Positions 25,884 to 36,700 are shown, numbered from the stretch's first letter. The stretch: 64,000 nt of DNA from Mesoflavibacter zeaxanthinifaciens DSM 18436 (GCF_000422365.1 NZ_KE383820.1:91324-155323); one strand, 5' to 3'. Made by a program: numbers and translations. The notes: generated by a model not told the origin, from the sequence alone.

Positions 25884-25912
25884 GGGTAAAAGCAATGCTT
25901 TTACCTTTTTTT
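25884..25912 (+). terminator. Terminator between convergent genes
   Basis: GGTAAAAGC pairs with GCTTTTACC across a 3-base loop, followed by a run of seven T. It ends the T9SS gene and reaches the last bases of the convergent TPR gene. Confidence 0.8.
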
Positions 25913-27977
25913 ATTCTGATAATTTAAAAACGGGTCTTTTAAAAATTAACCACTTAAACCTAACACCAACTTCTGTGTAAGTAAATCCTGCTGCAGTAGC
26001 AGACGCAATATTACTTCTTATACCAAATATATTAGCTAAACATCTATCAGAAAATTTATATCCTAATTTACTTTGTATTCTGTAAGTGCTCTGGCTTTCG
26101 TTATCTTCTATAAACTGTAACCCTGTAGCAGCTGTAAGCTCGTAAAACCATTCTTTAGGTTTAGCTACATTTTCATCTTTAATTAGATTAACAAATACTT
26201 CTCCAGCATTGAATTGTTCTGGAGAAAAATATATAGTCGGAACTTGATTTTTAAATGTGATATATTGATAATTAAGACCTGCTTTAAGAGATGGTTTAGC
26301 TAGGATGTTGTAGTATAGAGATGTAAATAATAAATGCCTGTTGTTTTGATCATTTTGACTAGTATAAAAGTATTGAGTAAACCAGCCTAAATTAAAGTTG
26401 GTATTTAAACTATAGTTAGCATAATAATTATTTTGAACAATTTGACGATTTAATAATTCGGCATTAAAATTTTGTAAGTCTCTCTTATATCCAACTTTTA
26501 ATTGCTGTAATTTAAAAGGTTTTATATCTAATGATACATCAGTTAAAAACTGATTGTAATTAGCATTATTTGCATCTGCACTAGATATACCTGCCATAAC
26601 ATTTGCAGTGATTGTATTTGTTAATTTATAAGATCCGCCTAAAGTAAAATCATTAGAAGTCGCGTTAAAATTAGTAACTTTATTATCTGTTTTTCTATAG
26701 ATATAGTCTGCTTGAAGTTTCAGTTTTGTACTTAAAGGAAATTGTAAACTGTTACTTAAACTTACAGCATTATTATCTCCGTTGTCAAAAGAATAAGAAG
26801 CTTTTCCTTCATAAAAAGGTGTAAAATTATTTTCTATGTTTTTAATAAAGTTTAAAGCATCTTTTTGATTATTGTAAATATTTAATGTTTGTTGCGCAGA
26901 TTTATAGGCTTGATTGGTTTGGTTTAATGCTTTTAATGTGTTTGCCTTACCTAGATTGCCATCAAAAGAAGTACTATCGTTTTTTAATATAGTATTGTAA
27001 TCTGTTAAACTCTTTTTAAAGTCACTTTTATAAATATTTAAAGTGGCTCTTAAGGCGAGTATCCAATTGGTATTAGGCTGCTCTTTAATTAAATTGTTTA
27101 TTAAACGGTTAGCCTCTTTGTATTTTTTATTCCAAATTAATGCCTGGATGTAACGTTCTGTAGTCTGTTTGGTTAAGGACTTGTTGCTTGCTTGCTTTAA
27201 TGCCTGATAGGCTTCTTTGCTAGTATTTAATGCTAATTTTTCTTTTCCTTTTAAGTGATATACTAAAGCTAATCCATTTAAAGCTTCTATTGTATGAGGT
27301 GTTTTGTTTTTTAATTGATTGTAAGTGTTTTGAGCTAAATCTAATTTGTTTATAATTAAATATAGATTAGCTAAGTTTAGCAAAGTCTCTTTATCATTAT
27401 TAAAAAGTTCTAAATTTTTTAGCAATAATTTTTCTGCCTCTTCATAAGATTGTTCTTGTTGTTTTTTATAAGCGTAACCTAGGTAGATATATTTTTTAGA
27501 GGTTAAGGCATTTGGATTATTATTTGAAACGGACAAAGCTTTGTTTACATAATTTAGCGCTTCATCATATTCTTTTAAATTAGATAAAGTGTTTGCATAA
27601 CTTAGTAATGCAGGAAAACTTTTGGGTTGTTCTATAATTAGTTTTTTAAAGTAGGTTTTGGCTTTTATGTAATTTTTATTCCATAATAAAGATTCTCCAT
27701 AATTTAATTTAACCTCAAAGTCTTCAGGATAATCATTTACTAGATTAGAAAATAAAGTTAAGGCTTTTTTGGGGTCACCATTTAATCCAACAGCTCTTCC
27801 ATAACAAAGTCTAGCTGTTTTGTTTTCAGGATATGCTATTAAAATCTCTTTAAAGTAGCTTTCGGCTTTATTGTAATCTCCAGACTCTAAATAAGAAAAG
27901 CCTTCTTGCATATTTTGTCCGTTTAAAGAGTAACAAAAAAGAAAGATTAGTAGGCTAATAGTATGTTTTAATTTCAT
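25911..27977 (-). CDS. TPR plus outer-membrane beta-barrel protein (YaiO-like), probable polysaccharide exporter
   Basis: Translation probably starts at ATG 27977 (MKLKHTISLLIFLFCYSLNG), a signal peptide. A GTG three codons upstream is possible. Residues about 20-385 are consecutive TPR repeats (EGFSYLESGDYNKAESYFKE, YGESLLWNKNYIKAKTYFK). The last about 300 residues are alternating beta strands (ATSNDFTLGGSYKLTNTITANVMAG, YANYSLNTNFNLGWFTQYFY) of a YaiO-type barrel. TPR plus barrel is also the layout of BcsC, PelB and AlgK/E, which export cellulose, Pel and alginate. The neighbouring flippase, GT4 and hydrolase support an export role. It is divergent from the STAS gene across a shared regulatory region. 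Confidence 0.85.
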   Translation of the reverse strand: MKLKHTISLLIFLFCYSLNGQNMQEGFSYLESGDYNKAESYFKEILIAYPENKTARLCYGRAVGLNGDPKKALTLFSNLVNDYPEDFEVKLNYGESLLWNKNYIKAKTYFKKLIIEQPKSFPALLSYANTLSNLKEYDEALNYVNKALSVSNNNPNALTSKKYIYLGYAYKKQQEQSYEEAEKLLLKNLELFNNDKETLLNLANLYLIINKLDLAQNTYNQLKNKTPHTIEALNGLALVYHLKGKEKLALNTSKEAYQALKQASNKSLTKQTTERYIQALIWNKKYKEANRLINNLIKEQPNTNWILALRATLNIYKSDFKKSLTDYNTILKNDSTSFDGNLGKANTLKALNQTNQAYKSAQQTLNIYNNQKDALNFIKNIENNFTPFYEGKASYSFDNGDNNAVSLSNSLQFPLSTKLKLQADYIYRKTDNKVTNFNATSNDFTLGGSYKLTNTITANVMAGISSADANNANYNQFLTDVSLDIKPFKLQQLKVGYKRDLQNFNAELLNRQIVQNNYYANYSLNTNFNLGWFTQYFYTSQNDQNNRHLLFTSLYYNILAKPSLKAGLNYQYITFKNQVPTIYFSPEQFNAGEVFVNLIKDENVAKPKEWFYELTAATGLQFIEDNESQSTYRIQSKLGYKFSDRCLANIFGIRSNIASATAAGFTYTEVGVRFKWLIFKRPVFKLSE

Positions 27978-28017
27978 AAGTGACACTTATTTATTGCTTT
28001 TTGAGGTAAATAGCTTG

Positions 28018-28088
28018 TTTGTTCATCTACAGTTATTTGCAATCTATCGAAATACATCAGTTAAGCTTATTGTTTAAGTAGATATTTG
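28018..28088 (+). promoter_or_regulatory. LytTR-type repeats and -7-like element before the STAS/flippase genes
   Basis: TTTGTTCAT (28018), which carries the canonical GTTNA core, and GCAATCTAT (28039) are 21 bp apart. GATATTTG (28081-28088) is a one-mismatch -7 element starting 63 bp after the first. The site lies between the divergent TPR/barrel gene and the STAS gene and could serve both, but I see no good -7 element toward the minus-strand gene. Confidence 0.65.
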
Positions 28089-28115
28089 CTCTAAATAAAT
28101 TTAAAGATAAAAATT

Positions 28116-28385
28116 ATGGCATTAACAATAACAAGAGACAAAACTTTATTTGAAATAGTTGGTAGAATTGATACATCTACAGTAAAAAGCTTTGAGACAC
28201 ACTTAAAATTAATGCTAACTAATTTAGAAGATCTTACCTTAAATATAGATAAGGTTTCTAAAATAGATGCCAGTGGTATGAAAGCTATAAGAAACTTATA
28301 CGATAATGCCATATCTAGTAATAAAAAACTTTGCATTACAGGTTTAGGGTGTAAAGAGATTTATGAAGAATTAAGAAGTAAATAA
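28116..28385 (+). CDS. STAS-domain protein (anti-sigma factor antagonist-like)
   Basis: The 89-residue single domain begins MALTITRDKTLFEIVGRIDTST. The strand-helix element LNIDKVSKIDASGMKAIRNLY carries the conserved D-x-S-G site, Ser being the usual phosphorylation site. STAS proteins normally pair with a serine kinase/anti-sigma factor and a phosphatase, and none is encoded in this window. The gene is the first of a likely unit with the flippase 36 bases downstream. A local role in switching the polysaccharide machine is possible but unproven. Confidence 0.85.
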   Translation: MALTITRDKTLFEIVGRIDTSTVKSFETHLKLMLTNLEDLTLNIDKVSKIDASGMKAIRNLYDNAISSNKKLCITGLGCKEIYEELRSK

Positions 28386-28421
28386 AAAGAATATAATTAA
28401 TTGATTTTATTGTAATTTGTT

Positions 28422-29684
28422 ATGCAGCAATCTATTAAGATGATTAAGTCCTTAAAAATTTCTCAAGAGCAATTGTTTATGTTAAGTGTGCTATTGGTAA
28501 ACGGTGGTAATTACTTATATAACTTATTATTAGGACGTATTTTAGGTCCAGCTCAATTTGCAGATGCGGCGGTATTAATAACATTTTTATTGGTGTTATC
28601 TTTTGTAGCAATGACATTTCAATTAGTTACCGCTAAGTTTTCAGTATTATTAGAGAACAATGTTTTAATCAACTTCTTAACCACAATCTATAAAAACTCT
28701 ACAGCTATAGGTATTGGTTTCGGTACATTGATTATTATTTTTTCTAAGCAACTACAAACAGTTTTTAATACATCTTCATCATCTATGTTTGTCATTTTTG
28801 GTGTTGGCGTGCCTTTATATTTTGTAATGAGCGTAAATAGAGGTGTGTATCAAGGTAAAAAGGAATTTAAAAAGTTATCTATAACATACCAACTAGAAAT
28901 GCTTAGTAGATTGGTGTTAACAATTTCGTTAATTTACTTGTTGGGTTTAAAAAGTTCAATAGTTATAGCTATTGGTATATTGTTGTCTTTTGTATTTGGT
29001 CTAATACCATTTAATACCAAAAACTTCAATTTAAACATTAAAGGTCAACTTCTAGCATCAGATAAAAAAGCTATAAAGCACTTCTTGTTAGTTACTGCAT
29101 TTTACGAGCTTACACAAATTATAATCAATAATAGCGATATTTTATTAGTTAAGCATTATTTTCCATCTCATGATGCAGGTCTTTATGCATCATTAGCTTT
29201 GATTGGACGTATAGTATATTTTATAGCATGGATGTTTGTAATGTTATTATTACCAGAGGTAGTACAATTAAAAAAGGAAGGTAAAGACCCATCAAAAATA
29301 TTGTTTAAGTACATATTGTATATTGCCGCAATAGCTATTACAATAATTGTAGGATGTGCTTTGTTTCCTAATTTAGCTATTACTTTATTATTTGGAGAAC
29401 AATATTTAGATGTAGCGCCATTATTATGGAAATACGCTACTGCAACTGGCTTATTTGCATTATCTAATATTTTTGCTTATTACTATTTGTCTTTAGATAA
29501 GTATGTGCCAGTGTTAATATCTGCAGTATTTGGTGTTTTACAAGTAGTACTAATATTTCTTTTTCATAGCACATTAGAAGAAGTGGTTTACATGCAAATC
29601 ATAGCAATGGTATTACTCTTACTAGTGCAATTAACTTTTTATATAACAGGTTTAGAAATAAAATCAAAAAGTAGTCAAACTTAA
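28422..29684 (+). CDS. Polysaccharide flippase, MOP superfamily (Wzx/PelG-like)
   Basis: The protein is 420 residues with about twelve membrane helices. The N-terminal helix pair LLVNGGNYLYNLLLGRILGPAQFADAAVLI carries the ARxLGPxxFG-like signature of Wzx/MATE-type flippases. Similar proteins move lipid-linked sugars across the inner membrane, and PelG of the Pel system belongs to the same superfamily. Met7 (28440) is an alternative start. It follows the STAS gene, and the GT4 gene follows under its own boxed promoter. Confidence 0.88.
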   Translation: MQQSIKMIKSLKISQEQLFMLSVLLVNGGNYLYNLLLGRILGPAQFADAAVLITFLLVLSFVAMTFQLVTAKFSVLLENNVLINFLTTIYKNSTAIGIGFGTLIIIFSKQLQTVFNTSSSSMFVIFGVGVPLYFVMSVNRGVYQGKKEFKKLSITYQLEMLSRLVLTISLIYLLGLKSSIVIAIGILLSFVFGLIPFNTKNFNLNIKGQLLASDKKAIKHFLLVTAFYELTQIIINNSDILLVKHYFPSHDAGLYASLALIGRIVYFIAWMFVMLLLPEVVQLKKEGKDPSKILFKYILYIAAIAITIIVGCALFPNLAITLLFGEQYLDVAPLLWKYATATGLFALSNIFAYYYLSLDKYVPVLISAVFGVLQVVLIFLFHSTLEEVVYMQIIAMVLLLLVQLTFYITGLEIKSKSSQT

Positions 29685-29691
29685 CATTCTT

Positions 29692-29762
29692 TCCATTTGT
29701 CTACAGATACTTGCGTTTAATCTTAATACACAGAGATTTATAATCTAATATCATCAAATTTG
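29692..29762 (+). promoter_or_regulatory. LytTR-type repeats and -7-like element before the GT4 gene
   Basis: TCCATTTGT (29692) and GCGTTTAAT (29713) are exactly 21 bp apart. CAAATTTG (29755-29762) differs from the -7 consensus at the first base and starts 63 bp after the first repeat. It lies 33 bases before the ATG. Confidence 0.7.
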
Positions 29763-29794
29763 TATTGTAATTAAATCATTTAAAATTTAATATT

Positions 29795-31006
29795 ATGAAA
29801 CTAGCAATCGTAACAGCATATCCACCAAGTAAAGTAACTTTAAATGAATACGCTTATCATTTAGTAAAGCATTTTAGACAAAAAGATCAGGTAACAGAAG
29901 TAGTTTTACTAACAGATAAAACAGAAGGTGCTAAGGATATAGATTTTGTGAAAAATGGTTGTAGAGTTTCAGTTAAAGAATGTTGGGAATTTAATAGCTA
30001 CAAAAACTTATTTACAGTAAACAAAGCATTAAACCAAACTAAACCAGATGCAGTATTGTTTAATTTGCAATTTATGAAGTTTGGTGATAAAAAAGTACCT
30101 GCTGCACTAGGATTAATGCTTCCATTAGTATGTAGATTAAAAAAGATACCAAACATTGTTTTGTTACATAATATCTTAGAAGAGGTTGATTTAGGAAAAG
30201 CAGGATTTACATCAAACAAGTTGCTACAAAACGTGTATAACTTTATAGGTACAAGCTTAACTAAGTTAATATTAAAAGCAGATACCGTAGCAGTTACAAT
30301 GCATAAATACGTAGATGTGTTAAATAATAAATATAAAAGCACAAATGTGGTTCAAATACCACATGGTACGTTTGAAGTAACCGAAGAACAACCAGAATAC
30401 ACTTTGTCAGATGGACCATTACAAATTATGACCTTTGGTAAATTTGGAACCTACAAAAAGGTAGAGGCAATGATAGAAGCAGTTGTTAAGGTAAGAGAAA
30501 AAACAGGTTTAGATCTAGAGGTAGTTGTAGCGGGTACTGATAATCCAAATGTACCTGGTTATTTAGAAGGTGTTAAACAAAAATATAGTCATGTACCACA
30601 AGTAAGATATACTGGTTATGTTGAAGAAGAAGAAGTGCCAACTCTGTTTAAAGAAAGTGCAGTTGTAGTTTTTCCTTATACATCAACAACTGGTAGTTCT
30701 GGAGTGTTACACCAAGCAGGTAGCTATGGTAAAGCAGTAGTTATGCCAGATTTAGGTGATTTAGCACTTTTAGTACAAGATGAAGGTTATCAAGGAGAGT
30801 TTTTTGAGCCAACATCAATAGATAGCTTAGCAAATGCAATAGAAGCAATAGTTACAAATGAAGATTATCGTATGTCTTTAGGAAAAGCAAACTATAAAGC
30901 AGCAACAGCTTATCCTATGCAAAAAATTGCCGATATGTATTTAGAGCAATTTGATAAACTTATAAAAAAAAAGAAGCCTCAAACTAATACAGTAATAAAT
31001 GCGTAA
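29795..31006 (+). CDS. Family 4 glycosyltransferase
   Basis: The protein is 403 residues with a GT-B fold. The N-terminal domain begins MKLAIVTAYPPSKVTLNEYAYHL. In the C-terminal domain are IPHGTFEV, LQIMTFGKFGTYKKVEAMIEAV and LEVVVAGTD. The donor-binding E-x7-E region is FKESAVVVFPYTSTTGSSGVLHQAG. It has no membrane helix and should work on the cytoplasmic side with a nucleotide sugar. PelF, the Pel synthase, is also a soluble GT4, so it may be the polymerising or initiating enzyme here. Its gene is convergent with the GH5-like operon. Confidence 0.9.
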   Translation: MKLAIVTAYPPSKVTLNEYAYHLVKHFRQKDQVTEVVLLTDKTEGAKDIDFVKNGCRVSVKECWEFNSYKNLFTVNKALNQTKPDAVLFNLQFMKFGDKKVPAALGLMLPLVCRLKKIPNIVLLHNILEEVDLGKAGFTSNKLLQNVYNFIGTSLTKLILKADTVAVTMHKYVDVLNNKYKSTNVVQIPHGTFEVTEEQPEYTLSDGPLQIMTFGKFGTYKKVEAMIEAVVKVREKTGLDLEVVVAGTDNPNVPGYLEGVKQKYSHVPQVRYTGYVEEEEVPTLFKESAVVVFPYTSTTGSSGVLHQAGSYGKAVVMPDLGDLALLVQDEGYQGEFFEPTSIDSLANAIEAIVTNEDYRMSLGKANYKAATAYPMQKIADMYLEQFDKLIKKKKPQTNTVINA

Positions 31007-31038
31007 ATAGCTTTTTTGTCCCAAAAACTAACTAATTT

Positions 31039-32550
31039 TTAATTAGTAATATACTTAAATGCAGGTTTTTTATTACCGTTTTTATCGATAAAGCCAAAAT
31101 GCTTTTGAGCGTTTTTACGCCAAGGTAATCTACCAACAACCTCTTTAGGTATATTTTTAAAATCGTATAAAGTCCAAGACATAAATTGTAAATTATTTTT
31201 TGCAATAATCTCTTGGGCTTTTTTGTAATAATTAGCTTGATCTTCTTTGCTATTACCAAAAGGTTTCCAAAAACCAGAGTAAGAAGAAATTCCAAATTCT
31301 TGAAGTACAAGTTGTTTGTTTTTTATTTCTTTCTTTAACGTAATAACTTTAGAGTCTAACTCTTCTAAATCTTCATAATAATGAAATGAAACAAAATCTA
31401 CTTTATCTTTTAAAATAGTAGCACTTTTGGTATTTGACCAACCTATAGTTATAGGATTTATGCTGTCTACAGATCTAACAACATCTATCATGTTATCTAG
31501 CCATGCAATAACATTAGCTTTTCCTCTAGATTTAAAATCAAGGTTAGGTTCGTTTTTAATGTCCCAAGCTAATAAAGCATCATGGTTTTTTATGCTATTT
31601 ACAATAGTTTCGGCATGTCTATGGTTTAGTGTCCAATTTAAAACAGCATAGTCGCCAAAAAAATCAAATAATGTAACAATAACCTTTAAGTTATGTTGTT
31701 TTGCTATGTCTAAAGTAGTTTTTAATTGCTTAAGTTTAGTTTTGTCTACATCAGCTTTACCAAAGTCTTCATATTGGACAAAGATTCTTATGGTATTTAA
31801 GCCTGCATCTTTTATTATTTTAAAGTCTTTTTTTAAAGTATCCTTAGAGAAAAGGTCTCCAAACATAGCCCAAGGAGCATTTTGGGGATAGTAATTTATA
31901 CCTTTGATATTTAACGAATCAATAGGTGGGTTTAATTTTGGTTTTATTGGTGTAAAATTTTGTCTTACCGTGTGTCTTATTCGCCAAAAACCATCTTCTA
32001 ATAATAATATGCTTTTATATGTAGAAGTTTCTTTTGTTTCTAAAACTAAAGAGTCTTTATTGTATACTTGCTTATATTCTAAAACATCTTTATCGGTTAC
32101 AACTGCTAACTGCCCATCTTCACTAAAAAAATCTAAATTTAAGTTATGCTTAATAGTCGTAGCATTAACTCTTGTGTTATTACTAGTATTGTAATCTATT
32201 GTTTGGTATAAATTCTTTCTAGCATGGTCTGTGTAGTAGTCTTTAATTCCAGCTTTTTTATTAGAGTTATAAGCAACTTGTTTTACGTACCATGCATCTA
32301 AATAATCGTTTTGTATAGCATTTAGATTTTGATTATCCATTTTTCTGCCTTCATTATTTAGTGGTTGCCATATTACTTTAGGAAGGTATTGTTCTATTTT
32401 TTTAATTTCGGTATGTAGCATCTTACTGCGATCTGCTCCTGTATTTAGGTAACTAAATAATCCGCTTATTCCGGAAACTATTAAAGCAATAACAATGATA
32501 TACGATATTATTAAAATAGACCTGATTATGTTTTTATTTAAACTTACCAT
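31039..32550 (-). CDS. Membrane-anchored GH5-like glycoside hydrolase with NTF2-like domain
   Basis: The protein is 503 residues. One N-terminal helix (IIRSILIISYIIVIALIVSGI) anchors it. Residues about 55-205 form an NTF2-like domain (LNAIQNDYLDAWYVKQVAYN...). From about 215 comes a TIM barrel of clan GH-A: NTIRIFVQYEDFG, the acid/base in WDIKNEPNLD, HYYEDL and the nucleophile in VLQEFGIS. A membrane-bound beta-glycanase next to polysaccharide genes resembles the endoglucanases of cellulose operons or the PelA hydrolase. It is the last gene of a three-gene unit and overlaps the preceding gene by 7 bases. Confidence 0.86.
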   Translation of the reverse strand: MVSLNKNIIRSILIISYIIVIALIVSGISGLFSYLNTGADRSKMLHTEIKKIEQYLPKVIWQPLNNEGRKMDNQNLNAIQNDYLDAWYVKQVAYNSNKKAGIKDYYTDHARKNLYQTIDYNTSNNTRVNATTIKHNLNLDFFSEDGQLAVVTDKDVLEYKQVYNKDSLVLETKETSTYKSILLLEDGFWRIRHTVRQNFTPIKPKLNPPIDSLNIKGINYYPQNAPWAMFGDLFSKDTLKKDFKIIKDAGLNTIRIFVQYEDFGKADVDKTKLKQLKTTLDIAKQHNLKVIVTLFDFFGDYAVLNWTLNHRHAETIVNSIKNHDALLAWDIKNEPNLDFKSRGKANVIAWLDNMIDVVRSVDSINPITIGWSNTKSATILKDKVDFVSFHYYEDLEELDSKVITLKKEIKNKQLVLQEFGISSYSGFWKPFGNSKEDQANYYKKAQEIIAKNNLQFMSWTLYDFKNIPKEVVGRLPWRKNAQKHFGFIDKNGNKKPAFKYITN

Positions 32551-33758
32551 AGTTTTAGGTCTTTAATGTTTTTTGTTAAACCAGCTGTTTTTATAGTTAA
32601 GTTATAGATATCATCTTTATAAATATCATCTTTTAAATTAAAAGTAACATAGCCATTAAAAGAAGTTTTTTCTATAATGTTTATAATGTCATTATCCTTT
32701 TTTATTACCAATTGTACTTCAAGTCCATCAGGTATAAATTGATTCATAAAACTTTTTATAGGACCAACAGTTATAGTACGGTTGTTATTAATAATGGTGT
32801 ATGGTATGTTTTTTACAACTTGTTCAAATTTTAATGTAATCAAGTTACTTTCTGTAATACCGTCTATGTAAGCCTTTATACTCCAGGAATCTTCATGATC
32901 AGGATTAATGATTTTTGCTGTAGCAATACCGTTAATTGTTGTTCCTGTAGTTTGTAGTTTATTGTTGTTTTTATCTGTGATGTAAAAAGTTACATAAGTA
33001 CCATCGCTAACAATATTGTTATAATTGTCTTTTATAATTGAAGTTTTTAATGTTGTAATTTGGTTACCGTCTGCATAATTATGAGTTCTTTCTGAATAGA
33101 TATTAAATGGTTTAGGAATAGATGGTTTTACGAAAACAGTAAATTCCTTTGATGCTGTGTTTTTACATTCTGAAGAAATTAATAAACGTCCATCTTTATC
33201 TTTAGAATAGATATTTTTGTAAGCAATTAGATTGTCTGTTTTTATAACGTCCAAATACTTTTTATTTAAAAATTGATGTTTGATAATTACTTCTTCATCT
33301 TTTCTTATTGGATTGTCTAAACTATCTGTTGGGATAACTACAATCATACTATAGTCTGTTTTTCCTGCATTTATACTTGGCGGACCAATATAGGTTTCAA
33401 TATTTTTTACTTGTTCTAAAGACTTGATTTTAATACTTCCTTCAAGAGAAGCTTTATTGTCTAAAAGTTTCCAATGTAGTATTCCTTTTTTTGATGAAAA
33501 AGATTTAGGTATTTTATACTTTAACACATTATTAGTTAAAGTAGGTTGCATAAGTGTAGAACCATAACTGTTAGTTATGTAAAGTGAAGGTTTGCCGTCA
33601 GTATTGGTGCTAAAATTTAATAAAACAGAATCGTTAGCAGTATAAATATTCTTTTTATTAAGTAAGCTATAAATAGGTTTAGATTCACCACTAAATATAG
33701 TAATGGCTTTTATGGTAATAAAAGAAAAAAGTAGCAGGTATGTTATCTTACTTTTCAT
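32544..33758 (-). CDS. Periplasmic protein with Ig-like domains
   Basis: The protein is 404 residues with an N-terminal signal (MKSKITYLLLFSFITIKAITIFS). The rest is beta-rich and looks like three or four immunoglobulin-like modules, including an invasin/Big_1-like one (LKTSIIKDNYNNIVSDGTYVTFYITDKNNNKLQTTGTTINGIATAKI). No catalytic motif is seen. It sits between a large membrane protein and the membrane-anchored hydrolase, with overlaps on both sides, so it is probably a periplasmic scaffold of the same complex. Confidence 0.65.
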   Translation of the reverse strand: MKSKITYLLLFSFITIKAITIFSGESKPIYSLLNKKNIYTANDSVLLNFSTNTDGKPSLYITNSYGSTLMQPTLTNNVLKYKIPKSFSSKKGILHWKLLDNKASLEGSIKIKSLEQVKNIETYIGPPSINAGKTDYSMIVVIPTDSLDNPIRKDEEVIIKHQFLNKKYLDVIKTDNLIAYKNIYSKDKDGRLLISSECKNTASKEFTVFVKPSIPKPFNIYSERTHNYADGNQITTLKTSIIKDNYNNIVSDGTYVTFYITDKNNNKLQTTGTTINGIATAKIINPDHEDSWSIKAYIDGITESNLITLKFEQVVKNIPYTIINNNRTITVGPIKSFMNQFIPDGLEVQLVIKKDNDIINIIEKTSFNGYVTFNLKDDIYKDDIYNLTIKTAGLTKNIKDLKLW

Positions 33759-36700
33759 TAAAACGGATTGCCAATGTATGAGTTAATTTCAACCTTAATA
33801 TACTTAAAAACAGGATGATTAATAGGTTGTAAAACTTGATCTGTATGATTTGTTATTCTATCTGAAACAACTTTTCTAGCTATATCTGCATTAGGTAATC
33901 CATTAACAAAAAGGTTGTCTTTAGATTGATTTATAATTTTTATGTTGTTGTTAGTTAGTAATTTGTATTTAAAAGTTTGTTTGCGTTGTTGTCTAATACC
34001 ATCTTTTATAAATTGATGATCTACCCATAATAAGTTTTTGTCTTTATCGTAGTAACTAATCAATAGTTGAGGTATGGTTACTTCTTGTATGCCTCCATTA
34101 TATACACTTCCCGAAATCAAACTGTCGGTAATTTTTAAACTACTTAAAGCAACACTTTTATAAAGGTCACTTCCTGCTACATTACCAGCTGCTTGTAAGT
34201 TAAATTTTGTAGGTTGCTCTTCTAACTCAACAGGTGTAAATTCGTCAGGATTAAAAGTATCTGGTATAGAGTCTTTTGTTTTAGACCACGCTATGCCTTC
34301 AAATTCAATTCTAAAGTTAGTTGTTTCTTTAGGCATTAATTTATGCTTCATATGGTATTTAGCATTGTAGGTAGCTAGCATTTTATTATCGTCATTGTAT
34401 AATGTTCCTTTAATAATTACATCTGCAGGGACATTGTCTATATTTTGTATTTGACCAATAATAGCATAGCTATTGTTATTTTTTACAAGTTTTGCGTCTG
34501 TAATTTCTAAAACAGGTTGTTTTAGGACATCTTCATGATGTGTTTGTTCTGTAGTTACACGTCTGCGTCCTTGATTATAATATTTAGTTTGATTAGCATT
34601 ATATAGCTGATCTGGCGGTAGGTCGTTATTTAGATCATCAGGTTTTAAATACCATTTACCCTTTTGTTTAATTAAAGTTTTGTGGTCTACACGCTCTATT
34701 TTTTCTAAAGGAGTAATCCATTGCGTAATTACTTTTGCAGTAGCAGTACTGTCACTATGTTTTATTATATCAGTTTTAATCTCGTCCATCTTAGCATAAC
34801 TACTCAATAAACCATCTGTTACAGACACTTCTAGCATATATTGCGCAATACTTAAGTTACTATTAGGATCTATTAGGCTATGAGCTTTTTCAAACTCTTT
34901 AAAATCTAAAGCATCATAGTAAGCAATTAAAGCGTTTTTTGGACTTAATTGAGAGTCATTTTTTAAGTAGAAAAGATAAATGCCGTAAATAATAAAACCA
35001 GCAAGAAGTAATGACCAAAGATGTATTAATCGTAGTATATTATTGTTAAATTTTTTAAAAACAAAATTATGTTTTAAAAACTCAGGTAATTCTTTTTTAC
35101 GGGTTTTGAGCATAATAACCCAAAGCATTTGAATATTTAAAATAAATGCAACTAATACAGTTAAAAAAGGCATTATGCCCCAATGTATTTTAAGCCATTT
35201 AGCAACATCTTCTTTTGGTAAAATAGAAGCCACAGGAGGAATATTTAATCGCTCCCAAACCATTATACCATTTTCTAATTGTCTTAACCGCTGCCAACCA
35301 CAAAAGTATAGAATAGGGTCATAAAACTTATCGTTAGAGAATATGTATTTTAAATTATATTTTTCTGGAGTTGTTAAAAACTGTTGTAAAGACCCAATAC
35401 CAGCTACGCCTTTAAATTTTGAATTTTCAAGACGTTCTATAGGTCTTGTGGTTAATTCTGGTAAACGCCTTGCAGAATGATAATTGCCATCTACAGTCAT
35501 TGCACTAGTTTGTGCACTTAGCCAAGCCATTTGGTCTCCAAATCCTAATGTTAAAAAACGCCATTTATCATGGTCGTCTTGATTTAAAAAGTTAACAATA
35601 GGTAGCATTTTTATTTTTTGAGGTTGAGAAGGTCTAAAATACCCCAAGCTCATTGTAAAAATTACCATAAATACAAATAATCCAGCCAGAATACCACCAA
35701 TAATTCTGTGGTAAACTGCACCAAATTTTTGTTGAATTAGTGCTTTTAAATCACCTTCTACAAAACGGTAAGCAAATTCTCCTAACAAAGGAATAGACAT
35801 TATAGAAGCCCAAAGTGTAAACCTGTCTAATGTTAAGATGTTAAAAGCGGTTTCGCCTAACATTTTTAAGGGTATTGGTGTTGTGCCTCCAGTACCTAAT
35901 ATGGTACAGATAGTTATAGAAAGCCCAAAAAACAAATATCGTTTACTGTAATATCTATAAAAAATATAAGGTAAAAGCACTAATAAAACTCCCCAAGGAA
36001 TTAAGAAAAACACTAATCCTGAAGAAGTTACTTCTAAAAAATTATCTCTAGATCCATGCGGTATTGGTACTTGAGTTATAGGGTTAGTCTTAGAATTTAA
36101 CCAATACGGAATAATGCATCCAATAATTAAAATTAACGAAGAAAAACCAAAAACGACAATGCGTTTAAATAGCTTAAAAAAACTATTTAAAAACACTTTA
36201 AAAGTTACAGCTTTATAAGATCCAGTCTTATCTTTAGATACATCCATTAAGACCATTCCAATTAAAGGAAAAATAAAAAAGACCATCCCAAAAATAGGCG
36301 TTACATGGTGGGAAGTAACTGTAACAGATATTAAAGATAAAGATGTTGCTAAATACCATTTCTTACCGGTTTTTAGCCATAAGTAGATTTCTGGTAAAGC
36401 ATGCATCAAAACAGAAACACCAACAATGCTAGGTAATTGACCAAAAATATGTAAAGTCTCTACAAACGAAGAAGAAAATGTAGCAAGCACACAAGCATAA
36501 CCAGCTATTTTTTTACTAGAAGTAATTAATAACGAAAATCTGTATGTACCAGTAATAAATAAAACAATAGCAATTAATGCTACTGTAAACATGCCAAACT
36601 TAAGTCCGCCAACATAAGATAATAAAGCAATAGATTGATGTACTAATGGCGGGTAGCTTTGTACTGTAAAACCTGTGTACCACTCATAATTCCAAGGTTC

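Noticed and set aside
27978-28017. A -7 element for the TPR/barrel gene in the divergent region
   Set aside because: No TAnnTTTG match on the minus strand. The repeats at 28018 and 28039 may or may not serve this gene.
30998-31047. Possible terminator between the convergent GT4 and GH5-like genes
   Set aside because: Only a weak AT-only stem (ACTAATT/AATTAGT) overlapping a stop codon. There is not enough to call a terminator.
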